A DNA stretch of 64,000 nt from Seriola aureovittata (taxonomy: Eukaryota; Chordata; Actinopteri; Carangiformes; Carangidae): assembly GCF_021018895.1 (NCBI RefSeq), contig NC_079384.1, positions 3,682,140-3,746,139 on the forward strand, in the 5' to 3' direction. Of the stretch, positions 1-13,966 are shown one piece after another (position 1 is the first letter of the stretch; each line of letters begins with the position of its first letter). Under the pieces are notes generated by a model, which was not told the DNA's origin, ran no database searches, and worked only from the letters and a program-made list of their open reading frames with translations. The position numbers and the translations under genes were made by a program.

Positions 1-400
1 CCCTCCCTCCTCTAGATTGCATTATATTTTAGTGAAAATCGCCATCTGGGATATGATAAAAGCTCAGGGACAGTATTTCTTCCTTTAGTGGTAGTGAAGT
101 ATCTGACTAAACACCCACACATGTACAAACACTGCTGCTTATTATTCTTGTCACCATGAAGTGTTGTGTTCCGCACTTGTAGATTTTGTGAGATAAAACA
201 TCCGTCAGTATCATCAATATCCAGTATATTTTTCTTTAATTAAATAGTGTGGCAGTAAAAATCAGTATTTAATGCTTAGAAATACAGCAGATGATATCTC
301 CAATACTATGCTATTACTCAATTGTGTAGAGTCTTATAATTACAACAAGCCTGCAGTAACAGATTTCAGACAGGTTGCACGGAACTCTGCAGGCTTGTAG
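1..400. other. Upstream flank, no feature recognised
   Basis: AT-rich sequence with few CpG and no convincing open frame or repeat. It lies directly upstream of the CpG-richer probable promoter and may hold distal promoter elements, but I see no specific site that I can support. Confidence 0.4.
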
Positions 401-793
401 TTGCTCGGTATCACCGCTAGGCGGCAGTGTGACGCTGGCCGGCGGAGAGGCAGTCACTCGGTCGGTCGGTCGCATAGGTCGGTCAGTCAGTCAATGACCT
501 GTCATCCAGCAGCAGCAGCAGCAGCAGCAGCACCGTGGGCGGCGGGAAGGACAGACAGAGGACCCCCCGGTGTTGCTTCATACAGAAACCGAGGTTTCAC
601 TTCACTGATATCGCACATCTTTTATGTCACGTGAACACTACCCTCGTTCACATCGCGCTTGATAGTGAAACTACTCTTCCTCGTGTCCGCGTGATGTGTG
701 GCAGGGATAACTTATGAAGTGACCGGCGTTAGCATCTCACCGGTGGAGCCGTCGGTGCTGGACTGGGCTACGGGAACCGGACTCAGTTTGAAG
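401..793 (+). promoter_or_regulatory. rhbdf1: Probable rhbdf1 promoter and non-coding first exon (5' UTR)
   Basis: CpG density rises sharply here compared with the flanks, and the block ends in a strong splice donor (exon ..TTTGAAG, intron gtaagc from 794). No long open frame crosses the donor. The next + strand exon with matching logic is the rhbdf1 start-codon exon at 20802, so this is inferred to be its untranslated first exon. The exact transcription start is not visible; there is no clear TATA box, and a CACGTG E-box lies at 628-633. The exon carries a (CAG)8 tract at 507-530 and a 46-codon upstream open frame at 494-634. The link to rhbdf1 rests on strand, spacing and the absence of another + strand gene between them, not on a transcript. 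Confidence 0.55.
507..530 (+). repeat. (CAG)8 trinucleotide repeat in the probable 5' UTR
   Basis: Eight perfect CAG units, read as GCA (alanine) in the small upstream open frame that begins at 494. It is short enough to be stable but is a plausible length polymorphism. Confidence 0.9.
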
Positions 794-2231
794 GTAAGCG
801 GGGGAACAGTTGTGTGTCACACCGAGTCTTGTCGCCTCTCACACCGGCTGTCATTTACTGCACGCCCCGGTGTGAAGGCGAGCCGTCAGCATCTCGCTCT
901 CACTGCACATATGCAGGTTTGAAACGGCGCTGCAGCACATGGGGGTCTCTGGGTGGGGTCTCCTGAGTCTTGCATGGGGGGGGGGGGCATGGGGTAACCT
1001 TGTTAGGTGTGTATGTGATTTGTATTTACTGGGAGAGTTTTGCACATCTGGACTAACTTCCAACCTTTCAATTAAAATTTAAAATGGCATTTTTTGTGAA
1101 GCCTCTGGTCAGGTTGTCATGTGAGGAGTCAAATGGGTTTGCTGAAAGTGAGAACAGGTGTGTGTGTGTGGGTGTCAAGTCTCTCTCTCTCGCTCCCTCT
1201 CTCTCTGTCTGACACACACACATGAACGGGTTGTGAGTGTGATAAATCGATTTCAAAGTGCTGCCTGCTCCGGTGCTGTGGAGATGAAGGGGACCATTTG
1301 GGTTGCTGGCTGCACAGAAATCCCACAGAGACAATTAAACCACTGACCTGTGGCATCAAGGATTTGTTTTGGCTTCCTGTTTGGAAAGATGGTAGGAAGC
1401 AGACACACACACACACACACACACACATGTGGAGTAGCCGTTCAGATTTCCTACTGAGGGAGACCGGAGGCCAGGGTTTGAACCTGTGACCTGCAGTACT
1501 TAATTGTATGTGGAGAATCAGTGCTGAGTTAATGGAGTGTGCCAAGAAGAAATTAGTGAAGATTCATATCTACACACATACACACACTTTCCAGACTCTA
1601 GACTTCAGCTTATAGCTGTTATTATTATTATCTCCTTTATTTAGTGACTGCATTATTTTCCAGTGTTTTTATCTTGAATAACAGAATGTAATGGAACTAA
1701 CACGACTGCACATATTGTTAACTGCTGATTGAATGTTTTATTTTGGAGGGAAAACGCAGTATCCCTGACTGAACACTGGAATATTCCCTTCGAAACATTA
1801 AATTTTATAGCATTCTCTCACCACTTTGCGACAGCTGTACTACTTGCTTTCTATTTAGAGCGATGGACTTTTTCTATTTACCAACCAAATCTCCAGCTGT
1901 TTTATGTGTTTTAAGAAATACATGAGGGTGAATGGCCCTGAGAGGTTTGGCAAAATATCTGTAATTCTGGCACGTCAAAGCTATTAAAATTTAAATTATC
2001 TCTGATTAATGTGATGAGTGTCATGATTAATTGATTAATTGTTTGGTATTTAAAATATTAATAAGGAAGTGTTTATTTTCAATTAATTAGTTTTATTTTG
2101 AAGTGATCTTTCAACCACCCTTCCCAGAACCTAAAACGAATCTTAATTATAATCTTAACTGTAAATGGTGACTTTGACTCTCTAAATTACAACTGAAAGT
2201 GCTACACATAGTGTGAAGGCATGAGTAAAAG

Positions 2232-2299
2232 AACACACCCACACACACAGACACCCACACACACAGACACACACACAGACAGACACACACACACACACA
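2232..2299. repeat. Imperfect (CA)n microsatellite
   Basis: About 68 bp of CA units interrupted by CCCA and CAGA variants. It creates false open frames rich in Cys-Val or His-Thr. Confidence 0.9.
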
Positions 2300-3282
2300 A
2301 CCTCAACCTCTAAACAGGAAGCTGACAGCATCCTGGAAGATGTTTCATCTGTTGCTCTGTGTACACCAGTGAAAGTATAGTAGGCGTCTGTAAGCACGGT
2401 GGCATTTTGCAGGTGTGTTTCTTTGGTTTCTCTCCCCTGGCACGCTGGGGTTACCATGTTAAGCGTGTTTGAACAGGTTGGGTAGGAAAACGGCAGTGAC
2501 AATAGCAGGTTTATTTCTGGGCCGCTGCTCTCAGAAGAGCAATGCACCTTCATGTTTATACGGAGCCCTCCTCTGGGTGCATCAGGGTGGAAAACTGGTT
2601 TGGTTTTACAGGAGCCCTCCAGCTTTTTCACAATGCATTTTTCATGGCAGCACGCCCATGAGTGGATCTTCTCCAGTGCCTACAAGCTGTACTGTTTATC
2701 TTTCTTGTGTTTTGTGCTGCTACTTGTCACTGCACAAGTTGTTCTTTCATCTAGTCAAGAAATCTGCATAGAATAGTGACGGGTGCTTTTGACTAAAGAA
2801 ACTAATAAAAGCATTATCTGAAAGTCTTTACACAACTTGAAATTGCTACTTATATCAGATTGTTTTCTGCTTCAGTTTGGGCGTATAACCCATTTTCACA
2901 TTCTGTCTTTTTGACAGAATATTTTTTGACCATTTTAGTCATGTTTTGATAAAACTGAGGCATTCAGATGAATATTTCTCTTTCATTTTCTTGCTGTATC
3001 AGTTATAATGGTGTCAGATGGCGTCAGAAAATTGTGAAAAATGCCCTTCACAACTTTGCAGAGCTCAAGGGAACTGACCAACGGTCCAGAACTCACAGAT
3101 ATTCAGTTTACAAAAATGTAAAACACAATCTTTTTACAGAGATTCTCAGTCGTTAAGCATGTGGCCCCCTAAAGCAAAGCAATGTCTTCCCTTCAACACA
3201 GGCTCCACAAGGCTTTGAGCTGTAACCAGTTCATTTGAATAGTTTTTTAGGCGTACTAGTAGCGTGGCCTCAGTCTAACGGG

Positions 3283-3660
3283 TGGGTGCTCCACCATTTT
3301 GGTCCAGACTGAAGTATTTCCTTGACTATTGGATGCACAGACATTCATGGTGCCCAGAGGATGAATCCTAATGACTTTGATGTTTCCTTTAGCAGTTTAG
3401 CATTTGTGGTCTTGAGTGAAATGTCTAACTATCGGAAGGATTGCCACGAAATATGGCACGGATGTTCATCGTACTCTATCACTATCACTTAGATAGTCCT
3501 ATGAATTAAACTCTTGCACCATCATCAGGTCCGTCAGTCTCAGCTTTGGGGTTAGTGCTAATTAAACATTAGCCTGCTAGCGATATGTGAACATGATAAA
3601 CATACCTGCTAAACATCAGCATGCTAACCTTTAGCCTCAAGCAGCACCTATCATACCCGT
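3283..3660 (+). repeat. Teleost interspersed repeat, first of three related copies
   Basis: Contains a pattern I recognise as common in percomorph genomes: a 'ggtccagactgaa' segment, 'acattcatgg tgcccagagg' with 'atgaatcctaatgacttt', then a tail of GCTA/TTAGC words ending near 'catcagcatgctaacc'. Related sequence occurs at 17832-18045 in reverse orientation and at 27385-27545 for the GCTA-rich tail. I cannot name the family or see a coding domain or terminal repeats. Confidence 0.6.
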
Positions 3661-5704
3661 AGACTCTCACAGCTGTTTTCTTGGACCCGGTTGCACAATG
3701 CGACTCGCACTTTGCGGTCATGCATGTCGTTCAAAACCAAAGAAAAATTCGATGTGCACATACGCGCTGAGGTTTCAGTGGTTAAGTTGCAATAATCTGG
3801 TAGCTGCACATAAAATATAACCAGCACATCTGCTCTGCGTAATTGTGGTTTGACAGTGACATCATCACTGCAGATGGAAGAGATACCTGCACCTGCAGAG
3901 GTAACTGTTAATACAGGTTTTAAGACCTGGATAGTTAAAGATCACAATCAGCAAACAGCTCAAAACTCTGAGCTGCTACATGAAAGACTAGCAGTGTCAG
4001 GACTGTGCTCCGCTCCAACTCACAGGATTTTCTGACTGACAGGTGATGGCTTGAGTAATTGAAGCTGTCGTGCAGTTAGTTTTACCCTCCGTCCCCCGAA
4101 AGACAAAATGATGAAGATTTGACCTGATCCCCAGCGATCTGGAAAAGGATTTCTCTAATCCTCTCCCTCTTTGCATCTCTCTTGTCTCTGTGTCTCATCA
4201 TGTCTCTCTCTCAGTTTTTTTGTGTCACGCTCACTTTTGTTCATCGTCACGCTGAATCAAAACCAGGAGGGACTTATCAGTGTGACAGTCACACCTGCGC
4301 TGCCAGAGCACTCAAGCAAATTACTCACAGATGATACGGATGAAAATACAAAGCAAGTTCACGCGTGTGTTTTATTTTTACTTTTACGAAACAAAATAAG
4401 CGGGAACCCGAAAAATCTTTATATTTCAGGAATCACATTCTCATTTTTTGGCTGTCTTTACTGATTTCCTTGACATAATTATAGATTGCAGTTATACTTA
4501 TCCTCTTATTGAGAGCCAGTATTATTGTAATCTTTCCTCAGTGTTTAAAGTCACACACTCACTTCCGTGTTGTTGGTTTAATTTTCCTTTTCCAGCCTAG
4601 AGATAGAGACAGAAATAGAACGGCTGTAGGGATTGTAGAAGTAAAAAAAAAAAAAAAAGCACTGCACATCAGACAGATTGTGGAAGGTTAAACTGTGGCT
4701 GGAGGATCACTGACTGTACAGTGGACACATGGGTCACTGAGAGGTCACAAGTGGATCATTTACATAAGGGTATGGGATGATGCATAATGAGCAGATTTAC
4801 AGTCCCGCAGTTACTTTGAAAACATCCATCTTATGAATGTTTTCAGTAAAATGCAAACTAGGTTTCAATCTGCGGGGTTGAAGCTGCATGAACGGGATTC
4901 CTGACAAACATAAGAAGAGTATCTGAAGCTGCTTGTGTCTGCAAATGGCTGCACAGTGTAACGAACTCTGAGCTCCTCATATACATATGACCTGAAGCAG
5001 GTCGTTTATTTTTAAAGGTCGTGGTTGACAGATACACATGCACACACAGCCCTCCCCCTCACACACCTGGTTGGGCTGTTTGTGTCTACTTTTATTTTAT
5101 TTTTATTTATTATATTATAACTATATAAAGGTTCCATTTGGACTGGCATAAACTGGATTTTTTAACCATTTATTTATAACAATTTCACCATTAATCTATA
5201 TTAACCATGCATCCAATATTTTTAGTTGACTTAACCATTGCAGAGATTTTGTCCATTAAAACTTTTCTTTCATTTTGCCTAAAAAGAAATTATTCAATAG
5301 AAACAGATCTTTATCTTGAACTTGTAACAAAAGTTCTGGATGAATAGCAAACTCTCTTTCAAAAAGGAATTTTAATCTGACCATTATGTGGCGTAAAGTG
5401 GTCTCCAAACCCGTCTTCAATGTCTTTCTGATGACAATGCAGTCCCCTGGACAGAGTTGTCCTGAGGGACTCCGCAGACTTCTCTGTGATGATCTTGAAT
5501 AACTCCTCTCTTGTTTCTTTGAAACCACAATTATGACTTCCATTTTTCCCTCCGAGTATTCTTTTCAGAGCCAATTCTCTCTCCCCCCGCTATCTTACCC
5601 TAATGTGGCATCTGTGGGCAATTACCATTAACTTTTCATACAAGGCCAGCCAACAGAGGAAGCTGTTGTATTGGAGTTCACAGCATGGGTTTACTGGCTG
5701 CGTG

Positions 5705-5752
5705 GAGGGATGGCAGGAAGGAGGGATGGCAGGAGGGATGGCAGGAGGGATG
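5705..5752. repeat. Minisatellite, unit near GGAGGGATGGCA
   Basis: About four 12-bp units with one shifted unit. It is translated on the minus strand as a Pro-Ala-Ile-Pro repeat, which is not a real protein. Confidence 0.8.
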
Positions 5753-8700
5753 AATGGCTGCTGAGGAGGCCTATTCATTTCTCCAGGCGAGGCCACACTT
5801 GACTAGACACTTATTGTGACGGTGACCTTCCTGTCACCACGCAGCTAAGACAAAACTGTCTGTTTCTCTTTACGGTGTTATTTCATGTTTACTTTGTTTA
5901 CTACAGTGACATATTTAAGCAATTTAAAGTCTCCGGGTTTGACTGACTCACATTAGAAGATGTTTGCTGATAAATATATAGATAAACTTGATGAAGTGAT
6001 TAAAACAGCATTTATGGCTGGTACAGTTTATATTTAGACTCATGCTATGACAACGTGAGTGGTTGTGTGACCTTTAACCTTAAGTGGGATAATCAGAGGA
6101 TGTCCTGTCATTACCGTTGAATGGACAATAAGACATTTCTATGCAGTTAAAGTAAAGTGCAGCGTACTGGATGCTTTATATTTTGGGGTTGGTTTATTGA
6201 TACCAATCTCACTCTGTGACCCAGGAAATATTTCTGTAAAATGATGAAACATTACATTTGGTATAACATGATGTAATGTCCGTTTTTAACAGTTTTAGTG
6301 ACGCATTTTTACCACAAAACCATTTACTTTGATAGAAATGCTTCACACAGCTGCTGTGACCCAAAACCCGGGTCAGTGACATCATTTTATAGTATTTTCC
6401 AGTTTCTTCTCTGTGCAGTAAAATAACATTGCATGATTCAGTTTGTGTATAATTCTTTATAGGACTGCCTTACCTCATCCCTTTTTCCCCTGACAAACAC
6501 AAAACGTGACAACAGGGGAGCAAAAGAAAGTTCGTTAATTAACCACATGGCTTTAATGAGTAAACTCTGAAGCTTCAGGTCATCCGCCCTGTTGAGTCTT
6601 TTGAAGACGCAATAACATGACAGTTAGTGGTAAGAAGTTATGATGCTTGTGTCCATGGGACTGAATCAACATCAACAATTCTCACGTACAAGGCTGAGAT
6701 TGACCGTAGCTGGTCGCCTGCTGAGAAAGACATGGATCCATTGTTTAATACAAAGATTATTGCTGTTTTATGCTACAAGTGGATATCGCATCGCAAGAAC
6801 GGGTACTGAAGGAAAAACAAATGAAAAATATATTGAACTTTATGGAAATCTTCCTCATGTTGAATTTGTAACGTGGTGGTTGCATCACTTTACTCTGTAA
6901 AGATGTAACTGTTGTTGCAACTGAGTGATTGATGAGGGAGATTTTGCTTCTGTGCTCAGGCAACTTTCCTTAGATAAACAACATCCATCCTTGGAGTGCG
7001 TAATTCTGGGTAGACTTTGAAATGGGGTCGTTCAGAGTGTTGTTTTCTTATAACTCAGTGAACTCCAATGTTAATTCTGCAGATGTGGTCAACATGTGGC
7101 CTCTAATGTTATCTTTTCTGCAGTTTGGCAAGGATTTTTTTTTTTTTCCATCTTTAACTTGAGGTTGATAATTCCTGTAGTAAACAAACATAACATCAGT
7201 TGTTGTTCACTATTGATTTGATGGTCATGTTAGTCTTGGGTAAAAACATGGTACTTGGTAAATGGTACTTAAGTACATTAAGGCTTAAAAAAAGACTTGA
7301 CCTCAATTACATGAACCTCATAATTACAACTTTAGTTTGCCCTGTTTTGTTTTGGAGTTCTTCATGGATGTTTTGGAAGTGAGTCTGTAGTCCTTGGCGG
7401 AGCAGTCAGCCAGAAGGTTGAACATGGACCTAAGCAATGATGCATCTTTTAGAGATCTGCTGTGTCTCTTGCAGCCTCCTGTATGATTGATGAGAGAGTG
7501 CAAACGTTTACTGTTTACTTACTCTATATTATTCAGGTGAAACTGTAGTGTCTGTCTGTTTGTTCTGGGGATATTCTGCTGCTCCACTTTCACTTAGCAT
7601 TTTGTTCTTTACTCTCAGCACCAAGTCCCTCCCTATGTAGAAGAGAAACTGAAGGACAAAATGCTTTGTACATTTCATCAGAGGTGCAGAGACTTAACTT
7701 CCAGAAAGTAAATATTATAAAAACCTTTTCACTTCAGTCACATTTATTTTTGTTCTAACAAATGTCGTCTTTGAAAACAAGGAATTTGAAAAAAAAAATT
7801 TATACAAAAGGGTTCACTGTGAAGTAAGAATAGCACGCATGTATGAACTTGCTTTTTATATCATCGTCATTGATGTGCATGAGTGTTTCGGCAGCACAGC
7901 TAAATCTGTCATGTTTGATGAGTTGAATAGAGGGTCAGAGAATGAAAAAAATAAAAACAAAGATGTGAAGAGCACACAGAAACTAGAAAAGTGGAAGAGG
8001 CTGCACACAATACGAAGCATGTGAAAGAACAAAGTTCACGTCACTCTTGTATTTCTGTTAACTCGTGATTGGGAACTAACACACCTTCAGGCAGCCATTT
8101 TGGAAGTGCTGAACGTTAGCAATGCTAACAGGTGATAAGGTTTCTCACATTAAGACTCCTCTGTATCTAAAGACATTGCCACAGTTGCTTGGGACAGTTG
8201 TTTTTGGCTCAAAGGGACCAATTTGCTTCTGATCATCAGTTTGTGCTCAGTTTAAGTTTGTTAGCTTGCAGCTGATTAGCAGGATTAAAAAAAAGGGCTT
8301 TTTTCCATTTAAATTGAGCTAACTGTACTGTTTTCTCATTACAGCTTATTTGGAGTAAAAATACTGAAATACCAAAGAGGTTGTAGAACTGTTGTTACCT
8401 GTGTTGAAGTACCTGCAGTCTGCAAACAAATGTATTAATGTATTAATCACCATGAATGTTTGGTTTAGGATTATTATTCATGTAACGTTGCACACGGACA
8501 TTACTATAATTACCATATTTTCGTTTTCCTGAAATCTTCTTTGGAGCTTAATAATAAGGAAGTGCTTAAAATCGCAAATACATGGACGCCAAACTCTGTT
8601 GTTAAAGGTGATTAAATGCTAGATGTTGAGCTATATTGACCACGCACAGTATTCTTTAACTCTCACACAATCTCCTCTGCAACAACACAACCATCCTGAG

Positions 8701-9556
8701 TTGTCCTCTCATGTGACAGAGCTACACGATGGCTCGAGGTTCTGCTTAACTAGATTTTAGATACAAATTTAAAGACCTTTGTACTTCCAGTGCACATAAG
8801 CTGAGAAAAATCAAATTTTTACAGCGTCCTGCACCTGCTGTTGTCGGGCTCTGAAGCAGCGGCTCAGTCTCAGCTCCTTCTCCCGAGGTTTCTGCTCATT
8901 ACTTTGTGCTTCTTTCTGATTTGTCCTCCATCTCTTTTACGCTCTGTGTCTCTTACTTTTTGATCTGTTTCTCTTCCCCTTTATTGTTCATCCCCTCATC
9001 TTCTGTCACTTCATCCTGCAGTCTCTTGTGGCTAGCGTCACCAGATGTCCTGTTTGCTGAGAAAACTCAGCGATTCTTTTAAGACTTATACCTGGCACTG
9101 GCGCTGAGGAACCATTATACTCTCTCCAGTGGCATTTTGTGGCAGGCGACTGCGCTATGAGCTTGTTTTGTTTTAAGCTTTTTAAGCTTTTTCCATCAAG
9201 TTGTTGCTGCTGGATTTTCTGCAGCTATCAGTGGTTTGTTGCTGTTAAACCTGACAATTAATTATTTTTGTTTTAACCAAAACTTTTATTGACATGTTTT
9301 TCTTGTAGCTCAAATCTGATAACATTATAAAATACTGTAAAACCTGTTTGATGATGATGATAATTATGTTTTGTGAGGAAGATCAGAAAAGTTAAAGCTG
9401 CTATAACCAGTAGTATTATATTAACAGTGAGACGTGTCAACAGACAGATGACTACGTGTAAAATGAAGGTGCTTGCTTGTAGTGACACATCCACATATAA
9501 TTAGATAGACAGATAATTATCAACCGATTTTAGTTTTAGTTTCACACGTCTCTTTC

Positions 9557-9920
9557 GCTACATTTACACCTGGAGTTTTTGAATCTCCAGGGTTGCATTT
9601 TAGTCTGGAAACGATCATGTAGACGCCCACGGCGGCTGGCTGATTGGGTCTTATTAGTCATGACTACCAGTGGTGAATGCAACATGAATAATGTATTAAA
9701 GTGTTACCGACTTTGTTGTTCTGCATTTTAACGCTACAGCTGCCTTCGCTGTTGCTCGTCCGTAGTATTTTCGGCAACTAACCAACTGCAGAGTAGACAA
9801 CTCTCTTTCTGTTTACATCAGCGTGTGCGTGAATGGAGTTTTTTTCTGATACAGATCTAAAACGTTCATTCAGACAGAGATCGTTTTCATTTTAAAACAG
9901 GAGTGTGGACGTAGCCTTAG
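9557..9920. mobile_element. Degenerate MITE-like element
   Basis: Starts near 'gctacatttacacctgg' and ends near 'agtgtggacgtagcctta'. The reverse complement of the end ('ggctacgtccacac') resembles the start, giving weak terminal inverted repeats of the kind found in small non-autonomous teleost DNA transposons. Interior motifs such as 'aaaacgttcattcag' and 'agatcgttttcat' fit that impression. No transposase is encoded and no target-site duplication is clear. Confidence 0.4.
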
Positions 9921-12826
9921 CGTCATCAGGTCGACTTAAAAGGTGATAATACGTCGATATTGTGGTTGCAGCTTATTTCCGATGCCCTGAAGCGGCACAA
10001 ACATCATGCAGCTTAAAGCTTTTGTTTAACCATCTGCACTGCAAGGTAAAAAGCATTTTGTGCTAATGTGTCTAGGAAAGTGTCTGAAAATCGGTTTCAG
10101 GTAACATTTACCCATCATTCATGATGATACACGGACTGGCAGAGGTTCATGCACTGTTAACCTCCGCAGCTTCACCAAAACCAAACTGTGCGCCGTGACT
10201 CAGAGGCAGAAACAGGTAAACTGATGCAGATGTTTGGCACAGAAAGACAGACGGACACGGACTCACACACTCACTGCATGCATAGAGGTATGAATTAACA
10301 AGCACAAACTCATGCGCACATAGTCCCGCATTTTTTAACCACGCAGCATGCCCACACACTGAAACTATGCAAATGGTTGTCACATGTTGTTTAGACATGC
10401 ATGTGCGAGGTAGCCAACTGTTTTTGATGGAGAAATAAAAAGTTGTCTCTTCCGCAGCCATCTCTCTTTTCCCTCCGCACAGTATCCTGCTCTTTATTCT
10501 CCACTTTGCTGCAGTGGATTTCCTTTTGTTTTTTTTTTTTGCTCTTTGACTTGGTGCAGCATGTCTTTCTTTTTTTCCACTTTTGCTCCCAGCTTTCTAC
10601 CCCCTCGCTCCTTTCATCTTCTCCCAACATGACATCAAGTCCCTTTTCTGCTTTTTTTTATTCATCTCTCTCCATCTGTTGGTGTTTTCCTCTTCTCTCT
10701 GCCGTCACATATACCCAGGTCATCTGCAGACAAGAGGCAGTGTGAGGCTTGAGGCCACGGCTTTATCGTCATGTTAACGCTGTGTTAGAAGATACCAGCC
10801 ATGATGAATGCACACAGAACCTTTTGAAAAGCTTCGATATTTGAATATTTTTTATGCCATGAACATTTGAGGTGTTGTAACACTCGCAGCAGTTACCTCA
10901 AGGTTTTTATACTCGCAGACTGCTTCGTCAGAAATATATGGTGCAGTGGTTCGAGGTTTGAATGAATGCCAGACTAAGTGCCTCTCCTGCATGTGAAATT
11001 TAAATGCAGCTTCCCCACAGGCAACGTGTCAATCTGCAGTAGGAAACACTTGATAGCAGTAGCCTATGCCAATCCTTTAATCATACCTTAATGACTTTCA
11101 TGGGAGATATTTCTGACTGTGAGAAAGATCTGAGACTTTCTGATTATGCAAAGACAAGTGTGGGGGGAAGTGTAGCTGTGGATTTTGACTTTCCCTGCTT
11201 TTGCCCTGGTTTCAAGTTGCCAATTAAATCTCTCCTGCTTAGACGGCTGAGTAGTAGAGAGACATGATTGCGCTTAAGGCAGACAAACCGTGTATGCCCG
11301 ACCTCTGATCTGCTCTGATTGTCTGTGCAACTGTTTATCTCTGTATATTTAAGCTGTTTTTTTTTTTTTTGCTGTTCCCTTATTTATTAAGGCCAGAGAA
11401 CAGTCTAACGTAGGAAGAAAAACACCTTCCTTAAACATATAAGCTTCACATTCATTTCAACCACAACTGAAAAAGATTTTTTTTTTTTTTTTATTGCTGC
11501 ATCTAACAGTTTGATGCACAAAAATAGAAAAATATCTGTCACAAATCCCAAGGGAAGTTTCATCAGATCAGAACAGCTAAACTAAACCCGAAGATATTCA
11601 GTTTATTATATGGTAAGACAACGAAAAGCAGCAGATTTTCACAGGTGAGCAGCTGCTGGAAACTTCAAATGTTTGTCATTTTTGCTCGAAAATTGTCAGT
11701 AAACGAAACGATTCTGTGTGAACAGTTCAACTAGTTCAATCCTGAGTTTTGGAAAAAATAACTCACTGATTTCACTTTTCTGTGAGGAAACTGCTGAAAT
11801 GAAAACATGTGCTTTATTTGTAATTTCAGTAATTTTACCAGCTTTTCTACGGCTGCTCAAACCGGCCAATCTAGAGTACAATACCTAGCTTGCCTTGCTA
11901 ACGTTTGAACTGCTGTTTGAGTCAGATAACTGAATTATGCATTGGCCTTTGGTATATATTTATACATACACAGTACAGTTTAGGCCTGTTTAGGTTTTAT
12001 ATGTGATTTGCTTCTTATAGTGTAAATATTTCATACACTTATATGTATTATTTATGGGGTAATGGTTGCATACGTGTTATGCTACGGCACTGTGTGGCTT
12101 CATAAACAACTGCAGCAGCACTCTCGGCCACATAGGAACCAGTCAGCACAACCAGCTTGACCTCATGTCTGTGACGCTGTAGCAGCTTGAACTGAATGGG
12201 GTGAAATGGGCTGCAAGGTACTTGGGCTCTTCACAGGAATGTGCAGTATTTCCAAGCATCAAGTGGAGGCAGGTTGGGCAAAGGTTGCAGCATGTGAGGA
12301 ATCAATGATGGATCTGCAGAGCTAATCATGGTGCATTTTAATATGCCGAGAAGTTAGCAGCTACAATTCCCACAATTACTGATCAGTGCATGATGTTGCA
12401 GGATAATTACCGATGATTGCACAGATATCCTCGAGGTGTGGTTTGAACTCAACCCAAGATGCACACACTGACCAACTGTGGCATCGTAGCTCCTAATGAC
12501 AGACGACGTTTTATTGCTGTTGTTAATGCTTAGATTTAGTATTTAATCAACAATAAACCATTACATTCTTATTTACTGTAAACAAATGATACCATCAATC
12601 AAGACTTACAGTCTCTACAATGCCACCGGGTCGCGTTTGAAGTTGGTTGACTGTTTTACAGCACAGAGTTTCTCACAATGGCAGATGGTGCACGGATTGA
12701 GAGGCAACTGGAAAAATCACTTTGTAAATGTTGGTCCTCTTCAGTGAAGTGAATGAGAAATCCAAGTGTCACCAGCGAGTGGGTAGTGGATACGAGCCTT
12801 CATTGCCTTCAAAGGCATTTTGTGAC

Positions 12827-12847
12827 GGGGGGGGGGGGGGGGGGGGG
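12827..12847 (+). repeat. Poly-G run (about 21 G)
   Basis: Uninterrupted G tract with G-quadruplex potential; its length may also reflect sequencing uncertainty. Confidence 0.85.
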
Positions 12848-13925
12848 TTGGAAATATGGGCTTAATTTGAAGAAAGACAAGCAGTGACACAGATCCTGGC
12901 ATGTACAAAGCTTTAAATCAGCTTGACTACAGTCTTTTTTATTTACCATGAATTATTCCAAGGTGTCATTTGAAAGTGGTATAAAAATACAGTACCACAC
13001 ATCCTGTGCATGTGTGTGTGTGTGCGCGTGTGTGTGTGTTCCATGTGTGGTTTTGTACTGTGTGTGTGTGTGTAATTGGGTGGCCACATGTTCCAGCATC
13101 CCTGCACACTGACGAGAGCGGGAGAGTAGCAGCACAGTGGCTGATTGACTAATGAATCGCTCACTGTCGCGTAATCTGCGGTAACGAGATGAAAGACAGA
13201 CACCACAAGACAATAAAAATCATGTTTAGACAGATGGCTTCGGCTCGTTAAGACCCCCCACTGTACGTGTCTGTCGGTACAAACATGTAAGTGAATAAAC
13301 TCCAGACTGATGTTATCGTTTTGAGTTACTGAACCAATCAATGTTGTGTCATGTACAGTCAGCGTCTGTTTTCTTTCATCATTAAAAGCCCTGTAAGGCT
13401 TTTAGCTGGCTGTTTGGTATCTGCGTCAATTATTGTATAAATGTCCACAAAACATTGGTTTCTGGGTGGCTCAGGCTTAATAGTCTTAAAGCCCGGAGCA
13501 TATGTTACACCAGTGCACGTGCTGCACCTTTAGTAAGTATCAAAGAAACAAATTTCCTATAACACCAGAGTTAAGAGATAAATCTGTGAGATAGTTGAGA
13601 ATCAACGAGGCCATATGGCGACATTTGGTTTTCTGTAGAGATAAGCTTTAATCATGCTCTTTGTCTGCTCCCAAATCCCATCATCAGTAAAAGGTTAATA
13701 GATAATGTGGAGTCATGAAAGCCTCAGCAAATCAAAAAGTAGAATTTAGATGAAAATGTTGGCCAGGAAATGATAAATGCTCCCAGGTTTTCTCTGTTGA
13801 TATCATTTCTTTCCATATTGTTTGTTCTCTCAGAGATGGAGATTTCCATAACTGACATACTGCTTCTGTTGTGGCAGATGTTTAATCAGTTATTTGTGTT
13901 TGTTTGCGTAGGTAGCAGCAGATTA

Positions 13926-13927
13926 CA

Positions 13928-13965
<38 letters not shown>
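13926..13965. repeat. (CA)n microsatellite
   Basis: About 20 CA units. It produces translated Cys-Val or His-Thr runs that are not genes. Confidence 0.95.

Positions 13966-13966
<1 letters not shown>

Larger units (their letters stand above)
794..9556. other. rhbdf1 intron 1, first part: non-coding, simple repeats
   Basis: No coding exon is supportable. Contents are (CA)n tracts at about 1402-1428 and 2232-2299, a teleost interspersed repeat at 3283-3660, an A-run near 4643-4658 and a 12-bp minisatellite at 5705-5752. Short open frames are chance frames or translated microsatellites. The intron assignment depends on the inferred first exon at 401-793. Confidence 0.5.
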
